From assembly GCA_023055505.1 (NCBI GenBank), contig JALIRH010000002.1, positions 17,752,937-17,816,936 of the forward strand: a stretch of DNA of 64,000 nucleotides. Reading direction: 5' to 3'. The notes beneath the pieces are model-generated. The model had not been told where the DNA came from. It did not search any database and saw nothing but the letters and a program-made list of their open reading frames with translations. Origin of the DNA: Callipepla californica brunnescens (taxonomy: Eukaryota > Chordata > Aves > Galliformes > Odontophoridae). Shown here in pieces: positions 49,801-63,741 of this stretch (position 1 is the first letter of the stretch; every line of letters starts with the position of its first letter). Made by a program: the position numbers and the translations under genes.

Positions 49801-50711
49801 TATGTTTTAAACCAGCATTTAAATCTTACTTTACTATGTGCAGCGTTATATATGTCAGAAAGATACAGATTGCACAGTTGAACTGTTGATGCTGGTGTCT
49901 GTTAAAGACAGGAGGCCACCTCCTGGCTTTGCTTACACCTGTATAATAGAGTGACACTCCCTGACCTCCTCTAGATTAACTTTGCATTTGTGGTTTCATA
50001 GAAGTCTATCAGGTAAGCACAGAAATCAGCTGAATGATGCCTTTTTTTCTTTTAAAACATCTCTTAAAATTAAGCTAACAAAATGTCTAGAATATTGTTC
50101 TTAGGAGAGAGGTAAGTATTATTAAATAGGACTAAAGAGAAATAAGATGTTAACTTGAATAGTGAAAAATAGCATTGACACAAGTTACTCACACTTTTGC
50201 AAAAAGTCAAATAAAACTTACGGATAACCTGTCAGAGTAAGGAAAAGAGAGGTGTTCCTATGCAGTACTGAATGTTCTACTGAATAAACCATACATAAAC
50301 TTCAGGTTTCCGGCGTCCACACGGACCAGTGGCATCAGCCTCCTGTTTTTATGTGCCAGACCAAATAGGGGACCAAAGAGAAATACAGACAAGGGAGAGA
50401 ATGAAAACAGCCCTAACAAGACAAACCAAAGGCCCCATTATTCAAAATACTGTCTGTCAGCATGGCTAATACCAATGCCTGAGAACTGCACATGAGAGAG
50501 AAAACAACAACAACAAATATGCATAGTAAGGAACCTCTCTATTTCATCGATCTCTGCTTTCTCAGATAGAGGATTCTGTACTTTTTGCCATGCTAGATCC
50601 AAACCTCCACATTTTGCCTTTTCTCTTTTTGAGCTAGTACATATATTTGGCTCTACACTAATCCACAGAACAGGTTTAACTTTCTGCTGCAAGGAATGCT
50701 TTTGCATCCTG

Positions 50712-50741
50712 TTTTTTTTTCTTTTTTTTTTTTTTTTTTTT
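50712..50741. repeat. Poly(T) run with one C
   Basis: Nine T, one C, then twenty T on the plus strand. Confidence 0.9.
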
Positions 50742-53286
50742 CTGGCAATTGCATGCAATTCTCTGTCACTCGTATTATGAAAACTGTGAATAAATAACTC
50801 TGTAGTCACCTTATTCACAGCCGTCAATCATCTCCTTCAGTCATTTTTTTCTGAGCTGAAAAATTCCATCTATGTTTTTCATTACCGTTGTTGCATTTCT
50901 CCATACCTGCTCTGGCTCTGTGCCCTTCTGGAAGCTGTGGACCACCAGAGATGCACAAAGCAGAATAACGACACTTATTTTCTGCTCAGATTTGTTATAT
51001 TCTTTTCCTAATAACTGTAACTTCATATTTGGGAAAAATGAAAAACAAAAAACAACACAGGAGCTTAACTGTGGTGTCAAAACGAGAGGCAGAAAAACAT
51101 TAAATCCCACTTTCTGTTTCAGATGACTTTACAAGAAATAAACTTTCTCATTTTTTGAACAATTTCTAATCTTTAAAGAGTGATGCAAATATCTTGCTTT
51201 GGTTTTGAAGCACTGAAAAAACCTGTGTTCAGACAGTGGTCTGAGAAAGCAGCGATAACTGTGGGTGCCTAAACTCAGGGACCTATGACTCTTTTAGTAC
51301 ACAAATTTTTACTCAGGATCTGTGCTTGCTTTGTGTTGCATTCTGCAGGATAGAAATAAATCAGACCAATTTAATGCTAATTTATGATTAATAGAAAAAT
51401 TATAAAGAACCATATTTTTTCCCCTCATTCCGTATGAAGAAAAATGAGAAACTTCTTCAGATTTACTAAGTAGGAAAATCTTTAAAGGTAAGTAAAATTC
51501 TGTGACAGAATTAAGGAATGGCAGTGTCTAAGATTTTGTCAAACAATAAGATCCATCAGGAAGCCAGCACACAGCCCTGCAGGCAGAACTGAAACGTTAG
51601 ATGAAGATGGTAAATAAATAAATGTCAAAATAAGAGCAATTGCTTCTTGGGCACACACCAGTAAATGTAAGAGTCAAAGATATGAATGTTTAACTAGGAA
51701 ACACCTTGCTCTGGGATTTGATGTGAATTGCGCAAGGAATTTTTTTATATGGGACTAGGAGAAACCACTGAACATCACTTCCAAATTTCAACCAAAAAGG
51801 AAAAATCCTCCCATTCATGTTTTCTGGGCTACCCCAATGAGGCTGTAGAAGACCAATAAAAAACATTTTATGATGTTCTGGGCTGTGCCTAGTATATCTC
51901 AAACATTAATCTGGTCACCACCTCCCTCCCCTTATGGGAGGAATATGACAGAGGGTGAACTAGAAGGATGAGTATGAAATTACTGGCTCAAATCATTTAA
52001 AGGAACCTGTAGACACAAACCCTAATGACTGCAGTGTCGTGGTGACATTAATGAACGTCTGCGGAGACGTAAATAGTTCTGGATGGCCATTCACAAAATC
52101 AGCACTCCAGGAAAAAGGATTTTTGAGATACACAACTGAACAAACAGGCCAGCTGAAGACTCATAAAAGGTGCAGTCATTTCCCTTTTGGATTTAGTATG
52201 AACAAGGATGGGCTTTCTTACAGAAAATAAAAGATTTGAAGCATGACAAATTTGTCATGAAAGGGACAGTCAGAACACGAAAATTATGCCTGTGAAGAAA
52301 TCCGCAAGATGTATGGGAAGAGGAAGTAAAGAAGACAGACTGTGGCAGTAGCAGCAGATCATGTTGTGAGGGCTGATTCCTCAGACCTGTTGAACCACTA
52401 TTCACTTCAGGGAAGACTGAATTTATTCCTTTGGATTGGGTGAAACAGAGAAATATATCAGTTTCTGTTAAGGTGATTCCATTTCACAGGCCACAGAAGC
52501 TTCGGCTATTTTCCTGGCTGCTCCTGAGTGCTCAGTTAACACATACAACTTGAGTTAAACCTTTTTAACCATATCTAGGGTTACATACTTCAAGACTGTT
52601 TTTTGATTTGTCATAGGACATTCTATCTTTTATACTTTTTATTATTTTTTTCAAACACAAATTAGCGATCTAAAGAGATACTTTCAAATTATTAAGAATT
52701 ACATCTCTTATGTCAGGGCTACCTTGAAAACTACCTCATATTTTTTTGTCAGTTACACCACTACCAAATACCAGCTGTACCTAATCTATCAAGTGGAAAA
52801 GCCATAAGAGCAGAGCATTTTCAGAGAAGGATCCTTCACTTTCAAACGTTCAAGTTTCTATTAAGAGCCAACACAATCACAATTTGCTATCTGTTAGCTT
52901 ATTCTGTGAACTTCTTTTTTCTTTCTTATGATTTTAAAAAGAAAGGAAAGATAGGAGGGAAAAATTATACTTTTTAATCCTAATGCAATCCCGGTAAAAA
53001 TAATAATTTAATTTCAACTTACAAAAAAAAAAAGAAAAAAAGAAAAAAACTAACTTGAACCTAAATATAGGATATATAGGATGTTTGAAATTTAAAAAAC
53101 CAAGTTGTTTAATTTTTTAAAAGCATTACTGTATGGGGATACCAGTTATTTCCCAAGAAAGGGAAAGAAATTTGCTGAGCATCATAGTACTAAATACAGT
53201 GTGCTGAGGTATGCAAATAACACCAAATTGACCGTATTTAGAATGCAACTCTTTCTATACAGAAAATGTAGCCTCAGTTTATTTCA

Positions 53287-53545
53287 TGTCATAGAATGGC
53301 TTGGTTTGAAAGGGATTCCAAGGATCATCAAGTTCCAAACCCCCTGCTATAGGCAGGGCCACCAACATCCAGATCTGGTACTAGAGCAGGCTGCCCAGGG
53401 CACCATCCACCCTGGTCTTGAACACTTTCAAGGATGGGTAACCTCTCTGGGAAGCGTGTTCTTGCACCTCACCAGTCTCTCTGTAAAGAACTTCCCCTTG
53501 ACATCCAATCTAAACCTTTCTTTCTTGAGCTTAGGTACATCTACT
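53287..53545 (-). mobile_element. CR1 LINE 3'UTR fragment
   Basis: Inverted copy beginning 'catagaatggcttggtttg' and including 'tataggcagggccacc', 'caggctgcccagggc' and 'catccaatctaaacc'. The right border is uncertain. Confidence 0.78.
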
Positions 53546-55889
53546 GCAATTTAAATACAAAATCTGACTTAGCACTTTGGCCAGGGATAGGGAGGGACAG
53601 TCTTTTAGGCAGCAGCATGTGGCTGGAAGGAGCCTCTAGGTCCCATTGAGGGTAGTCCCTCTCTCTGGGACTTTTAAATCCATCAAGCTTGAACAGACTT
53701 TGTATTTGCTGATATTTTTTCCAGTCACAAGGGGTGTTTGACCCTTTGTGACAACTACCCTATTTCACTGTACGTCTACAAGCATCCTGAAGGCTAAATT
53801 AGCCACAGCATCTAATTATTTGCAACAATCCTGTTTGGGAAGATCAACTAACGAGATTCTCAGGTCTGACAGCAGAACAGTCAGCACAGTGGTGGGAGGA
53901 AGCAGCTAAAAACAGATTAATTGTAGTAAGAAATAATTATGCTGATGCAAAATAATATGAATGTTACATATCGGTGCTGAATATGACGAGTCTGGGTAAA
54001 TGGTCATATGAAGATCAAGTTAAGAAGTTTCTTAGAGTTTCGGAGATAAGTAGCTTGGAACACATCTGTGCTTCGTGTTCCTCATGACTGAGATACTTCT
54101 GGTGACCTTTTCTTTAAAAAGCTGCACTCTGAAGACTACACATTTATTATTTAACATTGCATTAAATACCTCTGCAAAATCAGAAGATAATGTTCGTGTT
54201 CAGAACCTTTAAATGACAAATTTGAGAGTGGAATGAAGCTGCATTCCTGTTCCTTTTATGGTTCTCAAATGTCTGTCTGTACTGACAATTTATTTTCAGT
54301 ACAAATACAAGTAATATTGTAATTATCCCTCTATGCTAACAGTTTTTTATTGTATTAAAATGTTTTAAAAGGAACACATGGCCTTCACTGGCACAAATAC
54401 TTGTATTGTGAGACAGCTCCACTCTGCTTCTGCCTTCTTCTTTGCCGATATGATTTTTTGTCAGTATGCATATACTGTATTCCTATTACTGCAAGTTACC
54501 ACTTCTGTGAACAAATACAGTATTGCTTGCTTTCACAAAATAAAACACAGTTCTTTAAATTATTAAAACCATATTGTGCAATGACTTGTAACAGAACTTG
54601 TTAATTCTGAGCACTTACTATGACCAGATAAAGTAAAATACAGCAACATTCATAAATATCATTCATATTCATCCAAATACCTCCTTCTAATGGCTAGTAT
54701 GAAAGTAAAATGTCATTATTTGGTATTGTAATACAAAATAGGCTGTGCAGATTTATAAGCTCACTGGCAAACTGTCAGTGCATGGCAGACAACACAAATG
54801 AAGTTTCCATATGTTTTTAGGAGGTGAGACAGGCACTGACTGTGCAGCAAAACACGTTTCTGTCAAAGCAGTCATGGAACTGAGCATGTAAGAATAGTGC
54901 AAAATAAGTACTTACTTACTTACAAAAGAATACTTACAAAGAAGTACTGCAGTGGATCAATCCCATAAAGGTGACTTCCACTAATCTCTGTCCCACCTCG
55001 TAATTTGTGTTCATTTCCCCATCACTGATTCCTTTAAATTTTTTTCAATTTCTGAATGTTCATATTGTCTCCTTCATAAAAACCTAACCCCCGCCCCCTC
55101 TTTTTTTTTCTCCATGCAGTGTACAGCTGCATATGCATGTGTGGAGTGAATGAGAGAGAGAACAATCATTTTTCAGTCCCATAAAAAGCATTCTCTGCTT
55201 CCCCTATTGCTGGATTTTACCTCTTCATTCATGGGGAAGAAACCCTGTGTTCACATAATCAGTTTTGTTTCCTGCAACTGAACAACAGCTAACCCAAACC
55301 TGAAGGCCTATAATTGTAAAACAGAGACCATCTAACTAGATTGTCCAAGACTGTATTTTTTAATGAAGCAAGGGAACTGACTAATACTTGCTCTCTAAAT
55401 AGATAGTGATAATACATGTGTTGCTTTTGTCTACCCAATTGTAAACAAACTTAATTTCCTAATTTTTATTCAGCCTAAATATTATCTGTACATATAGCGT
55501 TCTCAGACAGAAACAAAACTAAGTAAAGGAGAAAGAATCCTGAAGGTTGCAAGAGTTCAGGGCACTGGGCTTAAATTTGCAATGACAAAAAAAAGGAAAG
55601 GTGATCAGGGATGTGAGTAAGGAAGATTTTTTAACTACATAAGTACTAAAGGTTCTGCCAGCATACAGGAGAAACCAGCATTCCCAGGGCTGCAGGGAAG
55701 AATTGTGTGCACACTGTAGAATGGTAGAATGTAAGGACTGGACCATTCTACTTCTGGGGAAGGGGCTTAATATAAGATATTGTTTACCATATAACCACGT
55801 TGTTTTAAATACAGGCCAAGGCTCATCTACTTTTTTCCAGAGAGCTGCACTATCAATTATCATCATTCCTAAGTCACAGTCCTGTCCAG

Positions 55890-58412
55890 TAAAAGTAAGT
55901 ACTTCAGCTGTCCCTGAAGAATGGCCGTAGGCAAGTTAGAAAGCCTAACGGTGAGAGAGAGAGGCAACAAAGGGAGCCTTACAGTTGGGGTCTCCTACAG
56001 GGCACCTGATCAAGTGGAGACTGTTGCTGAAACCTTGCTTTTCCAGCTACAGGAGGCGTGTTATCACATGCTCTCATCCTGCTGAGGGACTTCAACTACC
56101 CAGACATCTGCTGGAAAAGTAGCACGGTAGTCTGCGGGCAATCCAGGAGACTCCTGGCATGTATCGAGGTTAACTTTCTGAACCAACTAATGAGCCCTGT
56201 TGCTCACCAATATGAGAGTACTAATTGGTGACATCAGGATTGAAAGCTGTCTGGGATGTTATGACTGTGCTAAGGTGGAGTTCACACTCTTGAGGGATAT
56301 CAGACAGGCAAAGAGAAATTAGGAAGCTTAATTTTAGGAAAGCTAACTTCCAGTTTTTCAGAGGGTTAGTCAACAAAACTTCCTGGGAATCTGTCCTCAA
56401 GGGCAAGGGAGCAAAGCAGAGCTGGCAGATCTTTAAGGAAGCTTTCTGTAGGGCACAAGAGCTTTCCATCCCCAGATGTAGCAAGTCAGGAAAGGAAGGA
56501 AAGATATTGGCATGGCTGAATGAGGACCTTCTCATCAAACTGGAGAGCAAGAAGAAAATGCACAGGCAGTGTAAGTGGGGACTGGTAACCTGGGTGGAGT
56601 GTAGGGATGCTGCTAGGCTGTGTAGGGATGGGGCCAGGAAAGCCAAGGCCCAAGTGGAAGATGGCAAGGGGCATAAAAAAGAATAAGAAAGGCTTCTATA
56701 GGTACCTCAATCAGAAAAGGGTTCTAGAAGGGTGTACCTCCCCCTAGCAAGCAACACAGGCAGGCTAGTAAAAATGGACAAGGTGAAGGCCAAGATATTC
56801 AACAGTGTTCTTGCAATAGTCTTCAATGACAATTGTTCTATACACAGTCCTTGACCAGATGGCTCAGAAAGTGAGAACTGGGGGAGCAGTGCCCCTCCTG
56901 CTGTAAGCAAAGATCAGGTTTGTGACCACGTGAGGAAACTGAATGTCCATAAGTCTTGATGAAATGCATCCCAGAGTCCTGAGGGAATTGGCTGATGTAG
57001 TTGCCAAGCCACTGTCAATGCTTAAAAAGTCACAGTAGTTAGCTTAAGTCCCTGGTAACTGGAAAAAAGACACATACATTTTTAAGATAGGTAAAAAGGA
57101 TGACATAGGGAACTACCAACCTTTCAGCTTCACCTTAGTGCCAGGAAAGATCACGGAGCACATCCTCCTGAAAGCTATGATAAGGTGTATGGAAGCGAGG
57201 GAGATGATATGAAATAACCAGCATGGCTTCACCAAGGGCAGGTTCTGCCTGACCAGCCTTGTTGCTTTTTCTGATGGTGTAACTGTGCCACTGGTCAAGG
57301 GAAGAGCCGTTGATGTCATTTTCTGGACTTCAGAAATGCCTTTGATGTGGTCCCCCATCACATCCTTCTCTCCTAATTGAAAAGATATGGATTTGATGGG
57401 TGGATGGTTCAAAGGATGAGGAACTAACTGGCTGTGAGATCATACCCTGAGAGTAGTGGTCAATGGCTCAATGTCCAGATGGAGATCAGTGATAAATGGT
57501 GTCCCTCAGGGGTCAGTACTGGGATCAGTGCTTTTAATCTTCATCAGTGACATAAACACCATGACCAAGTGCACCCTCAGCAAGTTTGTGGCTGACACCA
57601 AGTTGTGTGGTGTAAATGTGCTCGAGGGATGGGATGTCATCCACAGAGAGCTAAACAGGCTTGAGCAATGGGCCCACGTGAACCTCATGTAGTCCAACAA
57701 AGCCAAATCCAAGGTCTTGCACCTGGCTCATGGCAACTCATGTCATCAGTACAGTCTGGGAGTGTAAAGACTGAGAACAGCCCTGCCAAAAAGGATCTGG
57801 AGTTACTGCGGGATGGTAAGCTGAACATGACCCAGCAATGTGCCCTCACACCCCAGAAAGTCAACTGTATTCTGGGCTGCATTACAAGAAGTGTGGTCAG
57901 CAGGAGTACTGTGCACAGATGTGGATTGCTCAGTACAGCAGTGATGTGGGCCTGATGGAGCACATCCAGAGGAGAACCACAAAAATGATCCAAGGGATGG
58001 AACACCTCTCCCAAGAGGACAGGGTGAGTGAGCTGGGATTTTTCAGCCTGTAGAAAAGTAGATTTTGAGGAGACTTGATAGCAGCCTTTAAGAATCTAAA
58101 GGGGGCATATAAGAAGGAAGGGGACAGAATCTTTAGCAGTCTGTGGTGACAGGGTAAGGGGAAAAGGTATCAAACTAAAAGAGGGGAGATTTAGATTGAA
58201 CATAAGGAAGACATTTTTTACAATAAAGGTGGTGAGGCACTGGAACAGGTTGCTTAGAGAAGTGTTGGATGCCCCATCCTTGGAGACATTCAAGGTCAGG
58301 CTGGACCAGGCTCTGAGCAACCTGATCCAGGTGTAGATATCCCTGTTCATTGCAGGGGAGTTGGACTAGATGTCCTTTAAAGGTCCCTTCCAACTAAAGA
58401 TTCTGTGATTCT
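55890..58412 (+). mobile_element. CR1 LINE, about 2.5 kb, endonuclease end to 3' terminus
   Basis: The longest CR1 copy in the window, forward, 5'-truncated within ORF2. In order it shows: the end of the apurinic-type endonuclease (peptides GVSYRAPDQVE near 55990 and RDFNYPDICWK near 56090); a linker; and the reverse transcriptase with GFTKGR, the GVPQGSVLGSVLL block near 57500 and the catalytic block near 57580. The catalytic block reads FVADTKL, so one of the paired Asp is missing. The thumb and C-terminus follow, then a 3'UTR ending 'gattctgtgattctat' near 58412. Stops and shifts occur throughout, so the copy is dead. The left border is approximate. Confidence 0.87.
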
Positions 58413-60246
58413 ATTTGTTACGCTAAGAAACTGTAAAAAACAGCTCCAGAAACAATCAGCAGTAAAGGCTTTCATTTCATTCATGCTTTCAATTTATTTT
58501 CTTCCTGATTAGGTCTCAGGTTTTTGTATAATAAAGCTTTAGTGAGTTCCCAATGCAGCAAGGATCTTGTGGGAGTAGCTGCCATCACTGAAAAATCATT
58601 TGCACACCTGCACGTAAATCTCACCTTTCTTGGAGCAGTTCTATGGCCTTCCCCAGTCATGCCTGGAATGTAACCAATTTTGTACATGATCTGCATACAA
58701 AGAGGGAACTGCAGATTGTCGATGTAACTCCCTCTTGAGATATCAGATGAAAAGAGTCCCATGACCTCCTTACTGCAGAATCCTTACAAAAGGACCTAAG
58801 AGCTTCAAGAGTGCGTAACAGTTTTCATAGACATGCTGCAGAAATCAAGCTAACAGAGAAAGAACCAGCTTGGGCACTGCTACCCAGTGCCCTTCTCACT
58901 GTTCTCACCTTGGTAGACAGGAATAAAGCAGTAAGAGTAGAATGCAACCTTTCATTTATATATAAAGTATCAGTTTTCACCAGAATTGCAGAAATTAGAA
59001 ACAGAGAAATCTGTTAATCCAGGTTTAGTTCCACACATTTCATGAATTGATTTTTTTTTTAATTACATTTACGAGATGCTGTTAATTGGTAGGAAGTAAT
59101 TCTAGCTTCACTTGCTGAGATTTAGCTTTCAGTTTACCCGGAGCTTGATTCACAAGACAACCCAAAGAAAGATGCCACAACAAACTTTACAACCAAGCCA
59201 CTTCACACATCCAGCTGGCAACACTGTGCTTAGCCTAGGCTGAGAAGTTGAGAAAAGCTTCATGTCAGGACTTAAACACACTATCAATATTCATTATCCA
59301 GCCTGGAGGCATTGAGAGCACAGCAATCCCCAGTGCTGCGACCTGACAGAGTACTGCAGCTGGTTACGAAAGCTGAAAATGCCGTTTCCATACATCCCCC
59401 AAGGAAAAGGTTCTTACATGGTTGTGCCATATAATAAAAAAACTATCCCATGTGGATATTTCTTTCTCCTTCCTAACTTGTGAATCTATTAAACAACTGC
59501 AGTTCCAATATCTTTAGAGACCGTAAAAGATATTAGTTTCCTACAAGCCTAATAAAAATAAATGGCTGCAAAGAGCTTCAAATCAGAGCTCCCACTCAGA
59601 AGCTCTAGCTTAGGCTGGACTGTGCCAATCACCATTCACACAGTTTGTGTCCCAGTTAGCAGGAGAAGTGTGAAAGAGTTAAGAGAGCTCCTTAGGAGAT
59701 TTCATCAGGAGCTGCAGTATGCTAAGTAAAAGATGTGAAATCATTGCACCATTGAGAGGAGAGGTGCAGGCACCAACATCTCTGGTATCTGCAGAATGAT
59801 TCAAGAGGAAAATAAAAACTTAAAATATATACATATGTAGTATGTATGCCTGTATGTGTATATTATATATGTACAAATTTATATCAGAAATTTGTACACC
59901 TCAAATTTATATGCATATTTACATCAGGCTTGCTTTCTTTGAGGACGCTAAATCTAAGTTTATTTGAAAGAGTTGCACACTTTCCCTACAAGATTTTCGG
60001 TACAAAATTAAATGCAATACTCCATTTCTATAAAGGCACCTTAAAGGGAATCTTTCATCTGAACAGATAAAAATCAGACTCCAAATGAAAAGAATCTTTA
60101 ACAAAGCTACCTTTTTTTGTTGTTGCTGTTCATTGCACTGAAAATGGGTTTGTGAAACTGATTTCCTGTCCCATTAGAGCCGTGGTTTTTAGTTACTGTC
60201 CTCACTTATTAGAAAATACACCTCTATAGCTGTTTTATATTAAAAA

Positions 60247-60261
60247 AACAACAACAACAAC
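60247..60261. repeat. (CAA)n microsatellite, short
   Basis: About five CAA/AAC units after an A run. Confidence 0.75.
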
Positions 60262-63200
60262 ATGAAACAACAGGTGATGCACTAATTACTGAGCCCAAAC
60301 AGTAACAGCAAATCAATTAGAAGGAGGAAGAGAAGAAAGCACGACAAAAGGAGTTTCTATTGGAGTTCGTTCCATACTCTGCTATATCAGGATTTTCCTA
60401 GTCACTCTGTCCTACACAGTTCTCACTCACACAAGCTTTTCTAACTATATTATTTCCCAGCTGCTGTTCTCCCTCTAATTCCTTTGTTTCCGATTCCCAC
60501 ACCCTACCAACAGCCAGGCACACAGTGACACTGAGTCCTCTCTTAACTCCTTTCACTGGTATAATTGTTGAATTTATCCATACTCCACTTCCTTCACCTC
60601 TTGACTCCTTCTGTCACATTAAAGCCTGCCTTGCTGTCTCCTGCTGTAGTTCATCCTCACCAGTCACTTCTGCTTTTACTCTGCGTGGTGCACCTGTGAT
60701 GAAAATCTTCTCAGCAGGCTGTATGCTACCAACCACATATGTGGAGCCCTTCATCCTGGAGCTGTACATTTTTACCAGCAACATAAATCCTGGTAACTTC
60801 CTTCAATATTGATACCACTCAATGCTGTTAGTATCTTCCTTTCATACTGTGTCAAGGTCAAAGGCTTATAGGTCTCAGTTTTCATAAGAATGGATAGAAC
60901 AGTTTCTTCTCAATGTTTTTAGTTCTCAAGCTCTTTTTCTAGACTCCTGAACAATGCTGGGAGTTAACTATTTTAATGTTTACTGTCTCGTCTGCTTTCA
61001 CATCAGGTCTACTTACGTTCAGTGAGATCCAAACTCTCTTTTTACTGAAGACAAAAAAGCAATGAAATGTATTCACTTCTCTTTAGAGACTGGACAGACA
61101 TGCTGTAGCTCAAGGTGAGAGGTGAAGGAAAGACAGGACTGAAGGTGGAACTGGAAAATGCAGTTAATTCTGCTTCAGGGAAGAATGACAGTCAACCCCA
61201 AATGGCTAATGAGTTCCCTAAAAAGTATTTTTGGTTGAGATCAGAATATTTGGAGACAAGCCAAAGAGCTAATGGAAACTAAGTTCAAGGATTTTCAAAT
61301 GTTTTACCTGTGAGATCACTGACTGTGATTTCAGTTGGCTGTGTCCTGACTACATCTCTATATATAAGGAAAGAAAAGCAATTATGGAACACAAAACTAT
61401 AGAGATTAGAGTAACTAACATGGAGACAGAGGCTGCAGTAATATTTACATGGAATTATTGCAAGCACGTTCCTCTGCCATCTGCCTCATCCTCCTGAATT
61501 TAATTATCTCTGTGGTCTGTTCATTCAAATGTAGATGAAATTATCCGAGGCGTTATGAAACTACAAGGTGTTACAGAGGGTATGCAAAGGCTAATAAATC
61601 CTCTGTAGACAAATTCATTAAGGGATGACTACATGAATCCAATTTACTTAAGCTACATTCATAGTAGTGAAGACTAAAGGGGCAGGACACTCACCCGTAA
61701 CCACCCTGATTGCTTCTTAGCCAGCTCCATGTCAGTAATTTGACTCAAGATAGCTGACCTTTCCCCAGAAGTGTGCTGCTCAGAAGACAGCATGGACATG
61801 GGAAAAGTCCAATAGATTCTAAGGATGAGTAGATCCTGTTCTGAAGAAACCTTATGATATGTTAGCCATGTGGCCATCAGCTAGATCCTGCTCAGGACCA
61901 GAAATGATATTTTTTTGTACCTTTAAGCAACTGTAAGATTTAAGAGGTATCTCCAGTAGGAGACCTGCAGATTCCTTTCCATATATACTGCATATCTCCA
62001 AACCCCACATAAGTACAGGTTGGCACTGAGGTAAAATCAAATGACAGAAAGTTTCTATGTTCAGGAAAGCTCAGAATATGCAACATGGATAGAACTGGCA
62101 CATGTTTAAATTTGTCTCCCCACTGAGAGACGAGCACAGTGGCAAAAGCCAGGCGCCAACTTGGGCCATTTGAGAAAACTCATTTCAAAATTGAAAAGAA
62201 TCCTTTTCCCAGTGGGGTTCTGTTCAACAATTCCTATAATCTGCCAACAAGCTGCTTGAAAGCAGTTGCTTAAATGGAAGAGTAAAAGGCATGCAAGCAA
62301 ATGACTTCTACTGAGCACTTACAGACGTTTCCATCAGGAAGACGCTGAACTGACTGATGTGTTCATTTTCACGCTGCTTGACCTCTAATGTGGAGCTGCT
62401 GCTGGCACCTGGCTTCTTTCAGTACATTAATTGAGTACGATGAGTCCAGCTTGTGAGCTTGCTGAGAAGCGCTGCCTTTAAAGGTAACCCTTAGAGCAGT
62501 GAAGTCCTCAGATGCTGAGTAACTGATGGAACAGCTCAGAGAACCATTCCTGTTGCCTGGCAAAATCTAATACTCTGGAATACTATTTATTTTAGCCATT
62601 TCATTGCAAGTGATTTTCTACACTTCCTTCTATTTCTGGCTCCTCATATATGAAAATGTGACTTTGACAAGATGGTGAAGTTAACACTCAAAGTTCAGTA
62701 ACTGCTGCCAAGAGGGTATTTTGCAGCAAAATGGCTGAAGTGTTCCTCCAGATCTCATCCTTCAGAGGTCTTAGCAAACAAAAAGATGCAGGGCAGAAAA
62801 CAGGATTGTTTTCTGTGTCAGGAATGGATTCATATCTCTCCTCCCTCTGTGAGGGTCATCATCTTTCAAATGTGCTACTACTTTCAGTGGAAATTCTCAT
62901 GTGCTTAATAGCAAGCACATGTACTCATTTGTTTATTTCCAACATTTGTAACTAATATTCAACCTCAAAAAGAAAACTAGTACATTTTAAAAATTCTGCC
63001 TAAACCTTTTTCTTCCTTGATGTTACATTTATCCATATAAAAATTCTATTTGCATCTGCAGGATGCGAGCTCAAGTTTTGGTCTTGTAACTCAGAGTATA
63101 TAGAGATCGTAAACTGAATCAACTTTCATCCGCCTAGGAATTCCAGCAAGGAGCAAACTGAAATGCTCTGCAGTATGGCCCAGAGCAGCAGAGAGCTCAT

Positions 63201-63699
63201 TGCACCTTGTGGAATAAAGAGGAGGTGTCTGAATGTGAAAATGCGACAAAGCAAGAATGTACAGATGGTGTCAGGGAGAAGTACTTTGCACTGTGCTAGA
63301 AAAAAAGCATATTTTGGAGGAGCACAGGCATTGCCACCATCTAAAATGTCAACTGCAGTAGTAGTTCTGTTTCGGTTTTGAAGATCCTTTCACTCTATAC
63401 AGTGAGTGCGAGTCCCAGGTTTTAAAAACACTATCCCATCGTGCGTACTCTTGAAATGACTGAAAATATTAAAACGAATATTGAGAAAGTGATGTCAAAA
63501 TTATAAAATCTCAGCATTTAATTAGGTCATTCTGTTTTATATGAACATATAACCAAAAATATACTTATTACTGATAAAATTCAGAAATCAATTAGTAAAT
63601 TAGTTTAGTGTAAAACATCTGTAAAGATTTCTTATCATGTTCATATATCAATCATAGCACATTTTTATGCTGCATAAAACAATAGTAGATTTCAAAACA

Positions 63700-63741
63700 T
63701 GTAAATTTCATGTTCTACCTTGCTAGAACATGGAATTTACA
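63700..63741. repeat. Inverted repeat (hairpin), 18-bp arms and 6-base loop
   Basis: The arm 63700-63717 is complementary to 63724-63741 with one mismatch out of 18; the mismatch could form a G-U pair in RNA. The loop is CCTTGC. It lies in AT-rich DNA near the right edge. Confidence 0.9.

Noticed and set aside
58625..58690. Minus-strand 66-nt exon-like segment with a good pyrimidine tract and GTGAGA donor
   Set aside because: Phase-1 entry reaches a TAG within the segment, and the peptide in the open frame has no RIM2 similarity that I recognise.
61017..61044. Minus-strand 28-nt segment between TTGTCTTCAG and GTAAGT
   Set aside because: Phase-1 entry gives a TGA stop and the length breaks the frame. 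It is kept only as a possible cryptic splice pair.
61308..61357. Minus-strand exon-like segment (TATATAG acceptor, CACAG/GTAAAA donor) with a DVVRTQPTEITVSDLT frame
   Set aside because: The upstream RIM2 exon should supply one base (phase 1). Entering at that phase gives a stop at once (ATG TAG). The 50-nt length would also shift the frame.
61695..61775. Minus-strand 81-nt exon-like segment with a GTGAGT donor
   Set aside because: Phase-1 entry meets a TGA after 14 codons, and there is no family similarity.
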